Positions 52,497-62,700 of a DNA stretch of 64,000 nt are shown in pieces; within the stretch, counting starts at the first letter, position 1; the number at the start of each line of letters is the position of its first letter. The notes below the pieces were generated by a model, which worked only from the letters and a program-made list of their open reading frames with translations, was not told where the DNA came from and did not search any database. A program made the position numbers and the translations under genes. This stretch comes from Selaginella moellendorffii (lineage: Eukaryota > Streptophyta > Lycopodiopsida > Selaginellales > Selaginellaceae). Location: assembly GCF_000143415.4 (NCBI RefSeq), contig NW_003314266.1:3003965-3067964 (forward strand), in the 5' to 3' direction.

Positions 52497-54427
52497 ATGA
52501 GCGAGGACGTCGACAAGCACGTCTTGCGGAAGTACCACGTTTGCCAAAAGCTCGGCAAGGGTGTAAGTTGACGGCTCAAAAAGAGTTTTTTATTTGTTGG
52601 TGTTATAACTGCTTTGTTTTACTGTTTGCAGGCTTATGGAATCGTTTGGAAAGCGTTTGATAGGAAGACCAACGATGTTGTTGCTCTCAAAAAGATATTT
52701 GACGCGTTTCAAAACTCGACTGATGCTCAGGTTTGTGGTTCTTTGTCAAAAGTTCCATCTTGCTGACTTGCTGGTTCCAACGTAGAGGACCTTTCGCGAG
52801 GTGATGTTTCTTCAGGAGATCAACGATCATGAGAACGTCATCAAGTTAGTTTCCGCACCTCTTAAGACTGCTGGCAGTTACATTAATGAACTCGCAGGTT
52901 GACAAACGTTCTCAAAGCGGAAAATGACCGTGACTTGTACCTAGTGTTTGAGTACATGGGTAAGTTTGCAGGAAAAACTGTAAGCTTATCGATCCATTCC
53001 GCAATTTTTCTCTGCGCAGAAACGGATTTGCATGCTGTTATAAGAGCCAATATTCTCGAGGATGTACATAAACAAGTAAGTTCTTCCGGCTTTTATGTTT
53101 GGCTAAATCCGAGGTGTTTGCAGTACATCATGTATCAACTCTTTAAATCTTTGAAGTATTTGCACAGCGCAGGACTGCTGCATCGAGATATCAAGGTGAC
53201 TTTGTTCAGCCATTGTAAAGAACTGGTGAAAGTATTAATGCTTTGAACTTTCAGCCAAGCAATCTACTTTTGGATTCGGATTGCCGATGCAAGCTTGCAG
53301 ATTTTGGTTTGGCACGATCGGTATGAGAACGCTTTACAATTCTTGTATGAGCCTTTTCTTTTTTGAGTGAAGGTTGCCCAATTGAAAGATGACATGGGAC
53401 AAGCGCAAGTGCTAACAGACTATGTTGCTACTCGATGGTACTCCAATTAGAAGCATCTTCACATCATGGATTTTACAAAATGTGGTTTATCAAACAGGTA
53501 TAGAGCACCCGAGATTCTTCTTGGTTCCACAAAGTAAGCAGGTGAGACTTTTATGGTAACCGTTTGTGAATTAACAATCTCGCTTAACAGCTACACCTTT
53601 GGAGTGGACATGTGGTCGAGTGGCTGCATTCTTGGCGAGTTGTTGAACGGGAAGCCTGTTTTTCCAGGTGAGTCTGTGATAAACACGGTTAAAATCTCTG
53701 AATCTCTGCACGTACAGGGGCATCGACTATGAACCAGATTGAAAAAGTTCTGGATCTAATAGGAAAACCGGCATCGGTATGTGACGCGCTGATTTTTTCA
53801 GCCGGACTGACACTGTTCTGATTGGAGACAAAGTGAAGGAGGACATAGCAGCTTTCGAATCGCCATTTGCTGCAGCTATGATTGAGAACATGGCTATAAC
53901 TGGCCCCAGGTGGGAAAGAATAAGAGTTTTAAGATTGATTGAGTGTTTCACTCTGAGCAGATCATTTAGAAAAGCTTTCCCCAGCGCCACGCCTGAAGCT
54001 GCGGACTTACTACGCAAATTGCTACACTTTAATCCTCAGAAGAGGCTTACAGCGGAGGTAACTTTGCAACTTCTTTTGCTATAATCTTCCTGACTTGTGT
54101 GTGTGTGTGTGCTGCAGCAAGCATTGCAACATCCATACGTAGCTCAATTTCACAACCCTCGTGAGGAGCCATCGTGCAATCGATTGATCAGGATTCCCAT
54201 TGACGACAATCATAAGTAAGAGCTGGGCTTTTTCTGTCGCTCTGACTTATCCCCTTTTGCTTTCAAACAGATTCACGATCCACGAGTATCGGGAAAGGCT
54301 ATACGCCGAAATCATCAGCCGGAAGAAAGAGATCAGGAAGAAGGCTCGAGAGCGAGAACGGAGCCTCCACAGAGAGATGTCAAGAATGCAATCGAGACGC
54401 TCGTCTTACCATCCCAGAGCAAGTTAG
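52497..54427 (+). CDS. MAP kinase of the ERK7/MAPK15 type with TDY activation motif
   Basis: Fifteen coding exons: 52497-52562, 52632-52730, 52786-52844, 52898-52959, 53020-53075, 53124-53195, 53255-53320, 53373-53437, 53498-53533, 53591-53667, 53718-53776, 53839-53909, 53961-54057, 54118-54215, 54271-54427; 379 residues. All kinase elements are present: LGKGAYGIV, catalytic lysine in VALKK (42), HRDIK (134-138), DFGLAR (154), RWYRAPE, and a MAP-kinase insert. Blocks such as [36 protein letters not shown] and [14 protein letters not shown] resemble animal and protist ERK7/8 rather than the plant MPK groups. The activation loop reads TDY (175-177), not TEY. The basic C-terminal tail is short and no intron-coded extension is in frame. 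MAPK15 acts at cilia and basal bodies elsewhere; here it may serve the motile sperm (inference). Confidence 0.88.
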
Positions 54428-54940
54428 AAGTGAGCTTTCTTGCTCTCCTGTTCTGTAGACTTATTCGAGATCTCTCTCTTCCAGCTTCGCGAAACTTACA
54501 CCAAGTGCCTGTCGCGGAGGAACCCCACTCCTTACTTCATCGAGAATGGAAAGAGTGGATCAATCGCTCGAAGTAGAGAGTGGGGTTCTGTCCGTGACAG
54601 AAACTTGGTATGTCACGCATTGCTTGCCACTGAGATCTGCGCAGAAAAGCACGCAAAGAGTTAAAGAGATCTTTCGTTAGCTCCAAATGTCCTCACCATA
54701 TAACATGGAGCACGCGAGCCAAAGGTCCTCACCATATAAAATGGACCACGCGAGTCAATGATATTCAAAGGTCCAGCACGTGAGTCAACGAAGTTTTGCT
54801 CAACATTCGTGCCTAGTCAAAGGTCGACGAAGTTTTGGTCAACTTTAGGACCCGGCACATTGTTAATGCTTTTATTACAGTAAAAAGCTTGCTTTCACTA
54901 CAGTAAACAGAGTTCTTCCTAGGAAGAATGAAAGAAGCGT
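54428..54940. repeat. Kinase 3' region with short direct repeats
   Basis: The kinase 3' UTR probably contains a spliced intron (54430-54483, GTGAGC to TTCCAG). Further on, TCCTCACCATATAA(C/A)ATGGA(G/C)CACGCGAG(C/T)CAA occurs twice with a 36-bp period (from about 54689 and 54725). Then GTC(A/G)ACGAAGTTTTG(C/G)TCAAC occurs twice (about 54795 and 54823). No gene is recognised there. Confidence 0.6.
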
Positions 54941-56188
54941 TCACTGTTCGAGGGGAGAATTTGCTACTGCTTGATCCAATTCCCACTCGTAAACACCCTG
55001 GCATTCCTCTGCGAGGCTCGTGGAGCACGCCCGGACTATCCATCGCAAGGCGAAGAGATTCGCCTCCACGCCCTCGAGATCCATCTCCCGGAACAATCCC
55101 AGCGCCTGGCGATCCAGCCCGCGATGCGCACACGCCCACAGCATCGTGTTCCACGACACCGCATCTCTCTCGCGCATTCCCCGGAAGAAATACCAGGCCC
55201 TCTCCATCCCGCCGCACCTCGCAAAGAGATTTAGCACCGAGTTCTCCACGCCAAGGTCCAAATCCTCCGTGCTCTCGCGGATCGAGACCCCTAGCTCGAG
55301 CCTTCCCTGTACGGCACACGCGAGGATCGCGGACCGCCGCGCGTGAGAGCTTGGCCGTACGCCCCGGGACACCATAGCTTCGTAGAGGTCAAGAGCCTCG
55401 TCAAAATGCCCGTGTTGGGCATATGCTGAAATCATCGCGTTTGCCACCATAGCATCTCTTGGAGCGAATTCTTCGAACCACGCTCTTGCGCAATCGATGC
55501 ATTCGCAGCTCACATACATTTCCAAGATGCTGATTTGGAGAGCTTTGAGGAGTTCTTGGCCGGTGGCAGCGATCCTCGCGTGAACAGAGATGCCATCTCT
55601 GGGCATCTTGAGCGATCCACACGCCTCGAGCGCGGCCGCGAAGATCGCCGCATTGGGCTCGATCTCCGCCTGGAACAACAGCCTCCGGTAGAGATCGATC
55701 GCCTTGCGGTGCTGCCCATTGCGCGAGTACCCCTCGATCATCGCGCTCCACGACGCGGCGTCCTTGATCTTGATCCTCGCAAACGCCACGCGCGCGTCCT
55801 TCGTCCCGCCCAATCGCGCCATCGCCTGGACGAGAAGATTGCCCACTTGGGCATCCTCCGCGGCCCCAGGCAAGTTCGCGAAGATCCGGGCCTGGATCGC
55901 ACGCGCCTCTTCTAGCGACTGGGCGCCCGCGAGCGACGATTCGATCCATCGCCAGTGGGAGGAGAGAGGGGACCGGCGATCCGAGAGGTGCTGCTGTGCC
56001 AAGTCCGCCCATGGATCGCCGGGGAGATTGGCGACCATCCACGAGAGATAAGAATTGGAAACGCTGCTTAGGCGCTTCCCCTTGTGCCTTCCAAAGCTAA
56101 GAACGATCGAGTTGCGAGCGCTCTCATCGGTTTTCTCTCCAGAGCACAGCGCGAGAATTCTCACTCCCACTCCCACCGATTGGATCAT
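54941..56188 (-). CDS. PPR protein with an N-terminal DUF3820/ExoX-tail-like domain, intronless
   Basis: 415 residues starting MIQSVGVGVRILALCSGE. Residues about 28-60 read VLSFGRHKGKRLSSVSNSYL followed by SWMVANL. This matches the small FGK(Y/H)KGK-L---(P/S)--YL-W(L/M) motif found in DUF3820 and at the C-terminus of exonuclease X-like proteins, a likely nucleic-acid-binding module. The rest is PPR: RAIQARIFANLPG, SWSAMIEGYSRNGQHRKAID, IFAAALEACGSLKMPRDGIS, VANAMISAYAQHGHFDEALD and SWNTMLWACAHRGLDRQALG. It is short (about eight motifs) and ends without an E or DYW domain. Targeting is probably mitochondrial or plastid but not certain. Its partner and RNA are unknown. Confidence 0.82.
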   Translation of the reverse strand: MIQSVGVGVRILALCSGEKTDESARNSIVLSFGRHKGKRLSSVSNSYLSWMVANLPGDPWADLAQQHLSDRRSPLSSHWRWIESSLAGAQSLEEARAIQARIFANLPGAAEDAQVGNLLVQAMARLGGTKDARVAFARIKIKDAASWSAMIEGYSRNGQHRKAIDLYRRLLFQAEIEPNAAIFAAALEACGSLKMPRDGISVHARIAATGQELLKALQISILEMYVSCECIDCARAWFEEFAPRDAMVANAMISAYAQHGHFDEALDLYEAMVSRGVRPSSHARRSAILACAVQGRLELGVSIRESTEDLDLGVENSVLNLFARCGGMERAWYFFRGMRERDAVSWNTMLWACAHRGLDRQALGLFREMDLEGVEANLFALRWIVRACSTSLAEECQGVYEWELDQAVANSPLEQ

Positions 56189-56322
56189 CGATACAAATCT
56201 TTAGTTGACAAAGCTAAAACAAATCAACACCGCTTTCTTCTAGGCCGGATGGATCTCTCAAGCCATCCAACTCGAGGATGCCTCTGTTTCAAAAGCTTGT
56301 GTTAATTAAGAAATTGTAATTT

Positions 56323-56394
56323 CGCCGTTGCCGGGGATTGAACCCGGGTCGTCCGCGTGACAGGCGGAAATACTCACCACTATACTACAACGAC
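56323..56394 (-). tRNA. tRNA-Asp (anticodon GTC)
   Basis: A 72-nt cloverleaf on the minus strand. The acceptor stem GTCGTTG pairs with CAACGGC (allowing G-U) next to the discriminator G. The A-box is TAGTATAGTGG, the anticodon loop CCTGTCACG carries GTC, and the B-box/T-arm is GGTTCAATCCC. No intron and no encoded CCA, as for a eukaryotic nuclear gene. A TTTC-type run just downstream is a weak Pol III terminator. The anticodon stem has TCCGC with GCGGA, a compensated variant of the usual CCCGC/GCGGG. Confidence 0.95.
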
Positions 56395-56746
56395 ATTAGA
56401 TACTTTAAAGGATAAAAGGCAATTAGAAAAACCACATTTACCTCCACCTATTGTATGTGATGATATCTGAGCACATTTATACAATATCTACGATGCTTCT
56501 GCTTGTTTATAACAAGTCCAAAAGCTTTACTAGCTTGTGTTGCCTGGCTAGAAACTCTCCCAACAGCTTGAGAGATTTTGTGATGCTATCTGATTTAGTC
56601 CTTTGTTGAAAGGTCTGTTTTCCTTTATTCAGGATTTACAAGCTTTCCACCTGAGAAGGCATGATGCACAACATTCTTTTCTACTTTTATCTCTGATAGA
56701 TTTTTTTGTTAGCATGAAGAAGCATCTCTTCTTGAGCAGAAGAGTG
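56395..56746. other. Intergenic sequence upstream of tRNA-Asp
   Basis: No conserved coding sequence or further structure recognised. Confidence 0.4.
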
Positions 56747-56821
56747 TTCTAGCTCGATCTGGCGCCTTGTAGAGCCGATCCCGGGTTCGAACCCACCCGA
56801 AGAAGAGGGACCCAATTTTTT
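56747..56821 (+). ncRNA. tRNA-like Pol III unit (SINE head or diverged tRNA)
   Basis: TAGCTCGATCTGG (56751) fits the Pol III A-box, and GGTTCGAACCC (about 56786) is a perfect B-box at the right distance, followed by a T-run (about 56815-56820). The stems of a true cloverleaf do not close well. A second TTCGAA core at 56843-56850 lies in the opposite sense. It is most likely a tRNA-derived repeat rather than a working tRNA. Confidence 0.4.
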
Positions 56822-56962
56822 TAGACATGCTGGGGCAGAGATTCGAACGTGTCACGTCTTAGTACTTCGACAAATTTTGGAGGTCCTATAATCTATAAAA
56901 CCTTTTTCAACATTATCAAGTTAGTGTCTTAGTGATCCAAGGTTCTTTCTTTCAACTCGAAG

Positions 56963-59191
56963 CTAGATCTTTCCACTTCGCGGCGGATCAAACACGAGAG
57001 GGAGAGAGTCCCGGTCTCCTCTCTTCACGTGTTCTTGCAGCTTCGCTCTTCCCTGCGATGGCCGACAGCGTTTAGAACTTATGGCGACAGAAAACCAGAG
57101 ATTTCCACCTGAATTCGAGCGTAAGTTATCTGGCAGATCTTCCTCGAGTTGTGTGCTTCCCATTGCAGGTTGTGGAACGCTTTGTAAAACCTCCCGCAGG
57201 CCGCGACCGAGACGAAGTTGACAAATGCGTAACCAAGGTTACACTGGTTCCTGGGAAAGCAAGCTCTAGACCGCGTACATAGTAAAAGAACACTCGACGA
57301 TGGTCACCTGGGATCGATCGGAAGGTACAAGAAATCGTACGCGGAAACATCCTCAGAACTGTCGATATGCGCATTGCATTGAGCGCAATGACCATCTATC
57401 TTGTCCATGAGCTTCTCCTGACTGCGAAGAGCACAAAAACAAGAATGAGAAGCGATCGATGCATAAGAAAAGAGAAACTTCTACCTGTATTTGTTGGGAA
57501 GATTCTTGATCATGAGAGTCGTCCTCTCGTCCTTCAACTCCTCGTCGAATTTGTACGAGCAATCCTCGAGCATTCTTCTCCTTTCCTTCGGATTCCCACG
57601 AGCACCGGAGAAACTCCACAAAGGAGCTTGCCAGGCTTGGTACGTGCTTATAGCCGGAGGAACGCCGGCGTAGAAACCAGGCGGAGTAAAGAGCGGCGCC
57701 GCTGCTGGAGGAGGAGGGGCCTTCCACTCCACCGCGCGCTGGAAGCTCTCAAACGCCACCGCCGGGTACAAGTCGAGGATGGAATGGTGCTCGCTGTGCC
57801 TCTGGAGCATCCCACCGGGGCGACTAAACTCGATCTTGACAGTGCTGCCGAGAATGTCCTCGCCATCCAGCGCCTCTTTCGCTCGAGCGGCGTCGCGCAC
57901 GTCGAAGAACTCGACGAACTTGTGCGTTCGCTTGATCGGAGTCTCTCGGATCTCCTTCACATCACCTGGCCGGCAAGGCAAATTCCAGAGAAGAGTTAGA
58001 ATCTCACAAGCTGGAAGTTGGCGGACACCATAAAAGCCGAGAAAATAAAATCTAGCGAATCTAGTGCTTCTAGATTTGCTATTTAATGCGTGTTGGCTAT
58101 AGCGCAAGTGGAAAGAACTCTAGAGCTTAGCTCGCAAATCTCAAGAAAGAACCAGTCCCACGCAAGACAATGATAGAACACTCACAGAACACAATGCCAA
58201 AGAGCAAGCGATCTTCGAGAAAGAAAGAGCTACCTAGAGATGAAGAGAAAAACCCATTCTTACCGTATTTCTTGAAGACACTGTTGATGGTCTCGATGGA
58301 GATCGCGACATCCAGGTTGAAGACGACGAGCGTGCCTTGATTCTCCATCTCTGGAAACTCCTCCTTCTCGCTCACGCAGCAGCACAGCGGCACGAATTTG
58401 GCCCACAGCGCGGCGCCGCAAACGAGGCCCCGCTCGCGGCGCAGCTTCTCGCCGGCGGCGCGCAGTGCCGCCCGCGTCACCTCGATCTGGCGCCGCGCGG
58501 CGCTCTTGGCGTCCTCTCGGGCAGCGTGACGCCAGGCCCTCTGGAAGTGATCCATCCGGCGGAGCAGCAGGAATTTGTGCTGCTGGATGAGGTGCTGCGC
58601 GTGGATGTCCTTGAGCGCCTGGGCGGCGTGGCGGACGTCGCAGTAGTGGGCGATCACAATGCCGCGCTCCGCCATGGCGGCGAAGGAGATGTAGCGCAGC
58701 GCGCCCCACTGCTCGAGCTGGGACTGGAGCTGGCCGGGATCGATCGGATAGGGGATATTGCCGAGGATGAGCGAGCGGGAGGAGTGCTCGCGAGCGATGG
58801 AGGATGGGGCGATGTGGCGGACGTTGGAGATCGAATCGAAGATCGGCGAGGGATAGAAGAAATACTGTGCCATGCCTTCTTCTTCTTCTTCTCCTCCTCG
58901 ATCGCAATCTTCTTGAGCCGATGTCTCGGATTCCTCTCCACTTTCTTGCTGCTCGAGGCGATTCTCATCCTCGTCGGAGGATTCTTGCACGAGACTAAAC
59001 TCGTGCCGACGATGCGGAGGAGCAAGAGGAGAAGAGAATGCCGGGAGAGGAGCGATCGATTCTTCCAGCGGCTGAAACTCCCGAGCATCGGGATTGAGCT
59101 TGGACAAGATCGGCGCGGGGAGGAAGCGCGGGAAGATTTTGATCCATTGAGCCGGAGCAGGATCAACGATCGGCGGAGCGAAGATCATCAT
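56963..59191 (-). CDS. TERMINAL EAR1-like / Mei2-like RNA-binding protein
   Basis: Five coding exons on the minus strand: 58264-59191, 57485-57965, 57308-57421, 57109-57250 and 56963-57052; 584 residues, starting at the double ATG ([11 protein letters not shown]). Three RRMs: the first begins [20 protein letters not shown]; the second is [20 protein letters not shown] with [18 protein letters not shown]; the third is the Mei2-specific C-terminal RRM ([54 protein letters not shown]). The spacer [14 protein letters not shown] inside RRM3, and the SFSGARGNP region before it, fit the TEL subgroup. TEL proteins act in the shoot apex to control leaf initiation, probably through RNA binding. The last exon gives [11 protein letters not shown]. 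Confidence 0.93.
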
Positions 59192-59744
59192 TCTGCCCGC
59201 CCAAAATGCCAAGAACCCTAAATTATACCCCTGTTCCATCCCCCATCCAACGGCTCGCACGGCGGGACATCCGACGGCTGTAGACACACTGTACGGTCTT
59301 GGAAGCGCTTAAAGGCCAAAATCTTTCACAAATCACCTCTCGTGTCACTCTCGCTTAACTTCCCACCGTACGGCCTTCCGAGAGTGATGGAGGGCGGCTC
59401 GAGCACAAGCAAGCCGGGACAAGAATATTCTTATTCCTCGATTCCCAGGCTCCAAACCGGATCGCAATCATTACACCTTTCTATCGTTTTCTATGTAGGG
59501 TAGCCCTACCACCCTATCCCCACAACACACATTTTTCTCTATCTTACGTACTCGACGCCCGCCATGCACAAAAGAAATTTTGCGGAAGATTTTCTAATTA
59601 AGGCTGGATCCGTACGGATAAAGTATTTAACGGGACAGTTAAATACGAGACTATTAACTATCTATCTTCCCCTAAACGAAAATAGTATAATTTTCATTAA
59701 TCTAAAACTTGATAGACTTTAAATTAGAAAAAGGTGGTGGAGAT
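59192..59744. other. Intergenic region with a small perfect hairpin
   Basis: It holds the TEL-like gene's promoter and the 3' UTR of the next gene. GTATTTAAC (59623-59631) and GTTAAATAC (59638-59646) form a perfect 9-bp stem with a 6-base loop. No gene seen. Confidence 0.5.
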
Positions 59745-60803
59745 CTAAGTGGGAGTGATCCCGGCATTTGCTATTCGAGATAAAAGAGAGACAAGACATA
59801 TACACAGGAGGATTGCCTGGAGCAACGCCAGGAACCCACGCCGGAGAACTAAACCTTTGCTTTCCTCTACATCCAGCCAGTGGCTTTGGATGGTCTCCAG
59901 CTCCATCACCCTCTTCTTGAGCTCTTCCACGCCATCGTCTTGGCTCGCAGCAGGGGAAAAAGATCTGGCAGCCACTTCGTTGCGATCGCGATGGAGATCT
60001 CGATGGCCATCCATCGAACTCTTCAAAGTGTGCGAGTCTTTCAAGTTGTTTTCCACCATGTTGTTGAGAAGCCCCTCTTGGAGCTGGACCACTCCGATCA
60101 ACTCGTCGACGAATGTGACCAGGTGTTCCTTGACAAGTTCTTGAGATTCGTGAAGAGAGCTCGAGGATCTTGGCTGCGACTGCGGTGCCTCCTGGAAAAC
60201 AGAAGAATTCATCGTCTCTGCATGCTGCTGCCTCTCTAACGACGAGCATTGATCTAGAAAAACTTTTGCGGGATCTAGAAAAAAAAACCAAACCGAAAAG
60301 GGAAAAAAATGAAAGAGGACCAGCCTATACCTCGAATCGCATCGATGGAGTCCAAGCTCGGACTCACAGTCATCGGCAACAGCTTTGGAGTTGCTGCCTC
60401 GGATGGATCTGTCCAAAGAATGGAGTCTCAAACCAAAAAAATAGAATCCTTCTTTTCTGGGACACCCGGCACTACCTTTCGATGGCGAGCTCGAGGAAGA
60501 ATCACTGGAGCACGACGATGAAGAAGAAGAGAAGGGCCGGCAACTGGATCTGGAAGAGCTGCCGGAGGAGAAATTTCCATCGACGATCTGCCAGGAGAGA
60601 GATTTCTTGAGCGATTGCTCCATCCGCAAAATCTCGAGCAACTGCTGCTCCTCCCGGCGCCGATGCGTGGCCGGCATCGCCAATCTTGCCCTGGGACTGT
60701 ATGCGCGATGAAAAGCCGCGACGATCTTGTCGATCGGGGGCTCGTCGAGCGCGTCGTCGATGTAGAGCCTGAGCCGCCTAAGATCTGACACTAGGGCCTC
60801 CAT
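59745..60803 (-). CDS. Coiled-coil protein with C-terminal membrane anchor, unknown function
   Basis: The frame is open from the ATG at 60803 to 59745 (352 codons). The N-terminus MEALVSDLRRLRLYIDDALD and a serine-rich middle part lead to helices with heptad character (ELVKEHLVTFVDELIGVVQL, ELKKRVMELETIQSHW) and a single hydrophobic segment FLALLQAILLCICLVSLLSR near the end, i.e. a tail-anchored layout. A T-rich segment at about 60254-60330 looks like a 77-bp intron (GTATAG to TCTAG), but removing exactly that breaks the frame of the well-formed C-terminal half. Either another acceptor is used or the segment is retained, adding a second hydrophobic stretch. I do not recognise the family. Confidence 0.65.
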   Translation of the reverse strand: MEALVSDLRRLRLYIDDALDEPPIDKIVAAFHRAYSPRARLAMPATHRRREEQQLLEILRMEQSLKKSLSWQIVDGNFSSGSSSRSSCRPFSSSSSSCSSDSSSSSPSKGSAGCPRKEGFYFFGLRLHSLDRSIRGSNSKAVADDCESELGLHRCDSRYRLVLFHFFPFSVWFFFLDPAKVFLDQCSSLERQQHAETMNSSVFQEAPQSQPRSSSSLHESQELVKEHLVTFVDELIGVVQLQEGLLNNMVENNLKDSHTLKSSMDGHRDLHRDRNEVAARSFSPAASQDDGVEELKKRVMELETIQSHWLDVEESKGLVLRRGFLALLQAILLCICLVSLLSRIANAGITPT

Positions 60804-61255
60804 CCATCCGCAAGAACCATAAAAATCCCTCCCTCGATCCCAGGTTCTTGCATGCGATGCTTTTCTTATTTAGGGTATAACCACGACAGCGTGGCATACA
60901 CGTGTCCGCCACGTCGGAAGAGCCCTAAAGCCCCGGACGCCGGGGCCGGAATTAAATAGGGCTGACTGTTGTGACTATTGCGTCTTCATCGTTCTCCATT
61001 TTCCTCCAAATTCTCTCCCTCGTCTAGACCTAAATATCGCCTCCCAGATCGCCGTGTTCTTCGCCACATTCTCTTCTCCACTGCAATCGGCTTGGCGGCG
61101 CTCTAGGCGCCGTGTGCTCGAGGTGAGAATCGCTGCTTCTTTCTTCTCTTTCGCTCGCCAGCGCCTCGATTTCTAGAACTAGGGCTCTTGATTTGGAGCT
61201 CTCGCGTTTCTTTTCACGCGGATTTCGACTGATTGCTGGATTGGCAGTGGCAGGA
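60804..61255. other. Divergent promoter region of the tail-anchored protein and VDAC genes
   Basis: ACACGTGTCCGCCACGTC at about 60899 has a G-box-like and an ACGT element. A TTAAATAGGGC TATA-like sequence is at about 60952. A VDAC leader intron is likely: GGTGAG at about 61121 to GGCAG at about 61252. Confidence 0.5.
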
Positions 61256-62388
61256 ATGGGGAAGGGGCCGGGGATGTTTGGCGATATCGGCAAGCGCACC
61301 AAAGGTAGGCTCTGGTCGCTCAGGATTAGGGTTTTGGGTCTAACCTAGTGGCTGCCACTCCAGACCTCCTGACCAGGGATTTTACAAGTGATCAGAAGTT
61401 CACCGTGACATCGTCCACGAGCTCGGGCATTGTATGGACTTCTCTTTCTTCTTTTTCTCTTCAAGAGCTAATTAATTCCCTTCTTTTATAGACTTTCACA
61501 TCGTTCGGAAACAAAAAGGGGGAGCAATTTGCTGGGAATGTCAACACCCAGTTCAAGACGAACAACATGACTGTGAATGTCAAAGTCGACACGGAGTCCA
61601 ATGTGAGCTTCCAACTTGGTCTGATCATCGCATTGAGCTAAAGAACTGGTGTTCTAGATTCACGGAGTCATCACTGCCGATGAGATTGCGAAGGGTGCTA
61701 AGACGGTGTTCACGTTCACCATCCCTGACAATAAGTGTGGCAAGGTACGCAAGCTCTAGAGCTGCTTTTGTTTAGTTCCGGCTTGACTTTGGGTTTTCCC
61801 AGATCAAATTTCAGTACGTCCATGATCTGTTCGGCTTGGCCACCAGTATTGGCTTGACTTCATCTCCTGTTGCTGACTTAAGCGCAGCTCTTGGAAATGA
61901 TGTGGTGGCTGTAGGTGGTGAGCTCTCGTTCGACACGGCCAGCGGGAAGCTCTCGAGATACAGCGGTGGGATTGGACTGACAAAGCCGGACTACAGTGCT
62001 GCCTTGATCACGTAAGCTTCCTTATCTTTTCGAGCGTTTTGTTTTGTGGGAACTTAAGAGGCGATACTCTTTTGTTTCCAGCGCCGACAAGGGTGACACG
62101 CTCAAAGCCTCTTACTGTCACACGGTGAACGCCAACACCAAGACGACCGTCGGTGCCGAGGTCTCGCACAGCATTTCGAAGAAACAAAACACCTTCACCA
62201 TCGGTGCGTTGTACGTGTTGGATCCTCTCACGGCCGTAAAGGCCAGGCTCAACAACCATGGCCAAGTTGGGGCTCTCCTGCAACACGAGTGGCGGCCAAA
62301 GTCGACGGTCACGCTGTGTGGAGAGGTCGACACAAAAGCGCTAAACAGCCGTCCCAAGATCGGGTTGGCCGTGGCTCTCAAGCCGTGA
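61256..62388 (+). CDS. VDAC: Voltage-dependent anion channel (mitochondrial porin)
   Basis: Six coding exons: 61256-61304, 61364-61431, 61492-61602, 61658-61744, 61803-62011 and 62082-62388; 276 residues, exactly the plant VDAC size. The N-terminal helix (GKGPGMFGDIGKRTKDLLTR) is followed by alternating beta strands of the 19-strand barrel (FTVTSSTSSGI, TFTSFGNKKGEQFAGNVNTQ, IKFQYVHDLFGLATSIG and so on). The eukaryotic porin signature region lies near YCHTVNANTKTTVGAEVSHS, and the last strands end PKIGLAVALKP. It passes ATP, ADP and small metabolites through the outer mitochondrial membrane. All introns are 50-80 bp with ordinary sites. Confidence 0.96.
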
Positions 62389-62700
62389 GGAGGATCAAAC
62401 TCAAGAGAGAGCTCGCGACGAATCGATCGAGCGAGTGAGCGACTATGGCGATGGTCTCTTGGTTTGGAAGGAAGTTTGCGGAAGAAAGGATTTGGGGGGA
62501 GTTTTGATAAGATTGTTGCTGCAACAACATTGTCGTGAGGAGAAAGTATACCGTGTTTTTCATGTGTAGAAACATTCTTTTCTATACGAAGGAGACTTGA
62601 CAGAATATGCTCTTAACGAGAAAGAATATATCCTAGCTGAATATTCTTTGTAAGAGCCCTAAAAAGTTTTTGGAGTTTAGGGTTCTTGCTTCTTGCAGCT
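62389..62700. other. Short region between VDAC and CCT8
   Basis: It must hold the VDAC 3' UTR and the CCT8 promoter in 312 bp. TAAGAGCCCTAAAAAG (62652) and TTTAGGGTT (62676) are telo-box-like elements close to the CCT8 start. Confidence 0.5.

Noticed and set aside
58337-59221. 294-codon plus-strand open frame opposite the TEL-like gene
   Set aside because: It is antisense to RRM-coding exons and has no splice logic or homology of its own; GC-rich codons of the real gene keep it open.
60254-60330. A firm intron call in the tail-anchored protein gene
   Set aside because: The segment looks like an intron, but exact removal (77 bp) breaks the frame of the helical, membrane-anchored C-terminus, so I left the boundary open.
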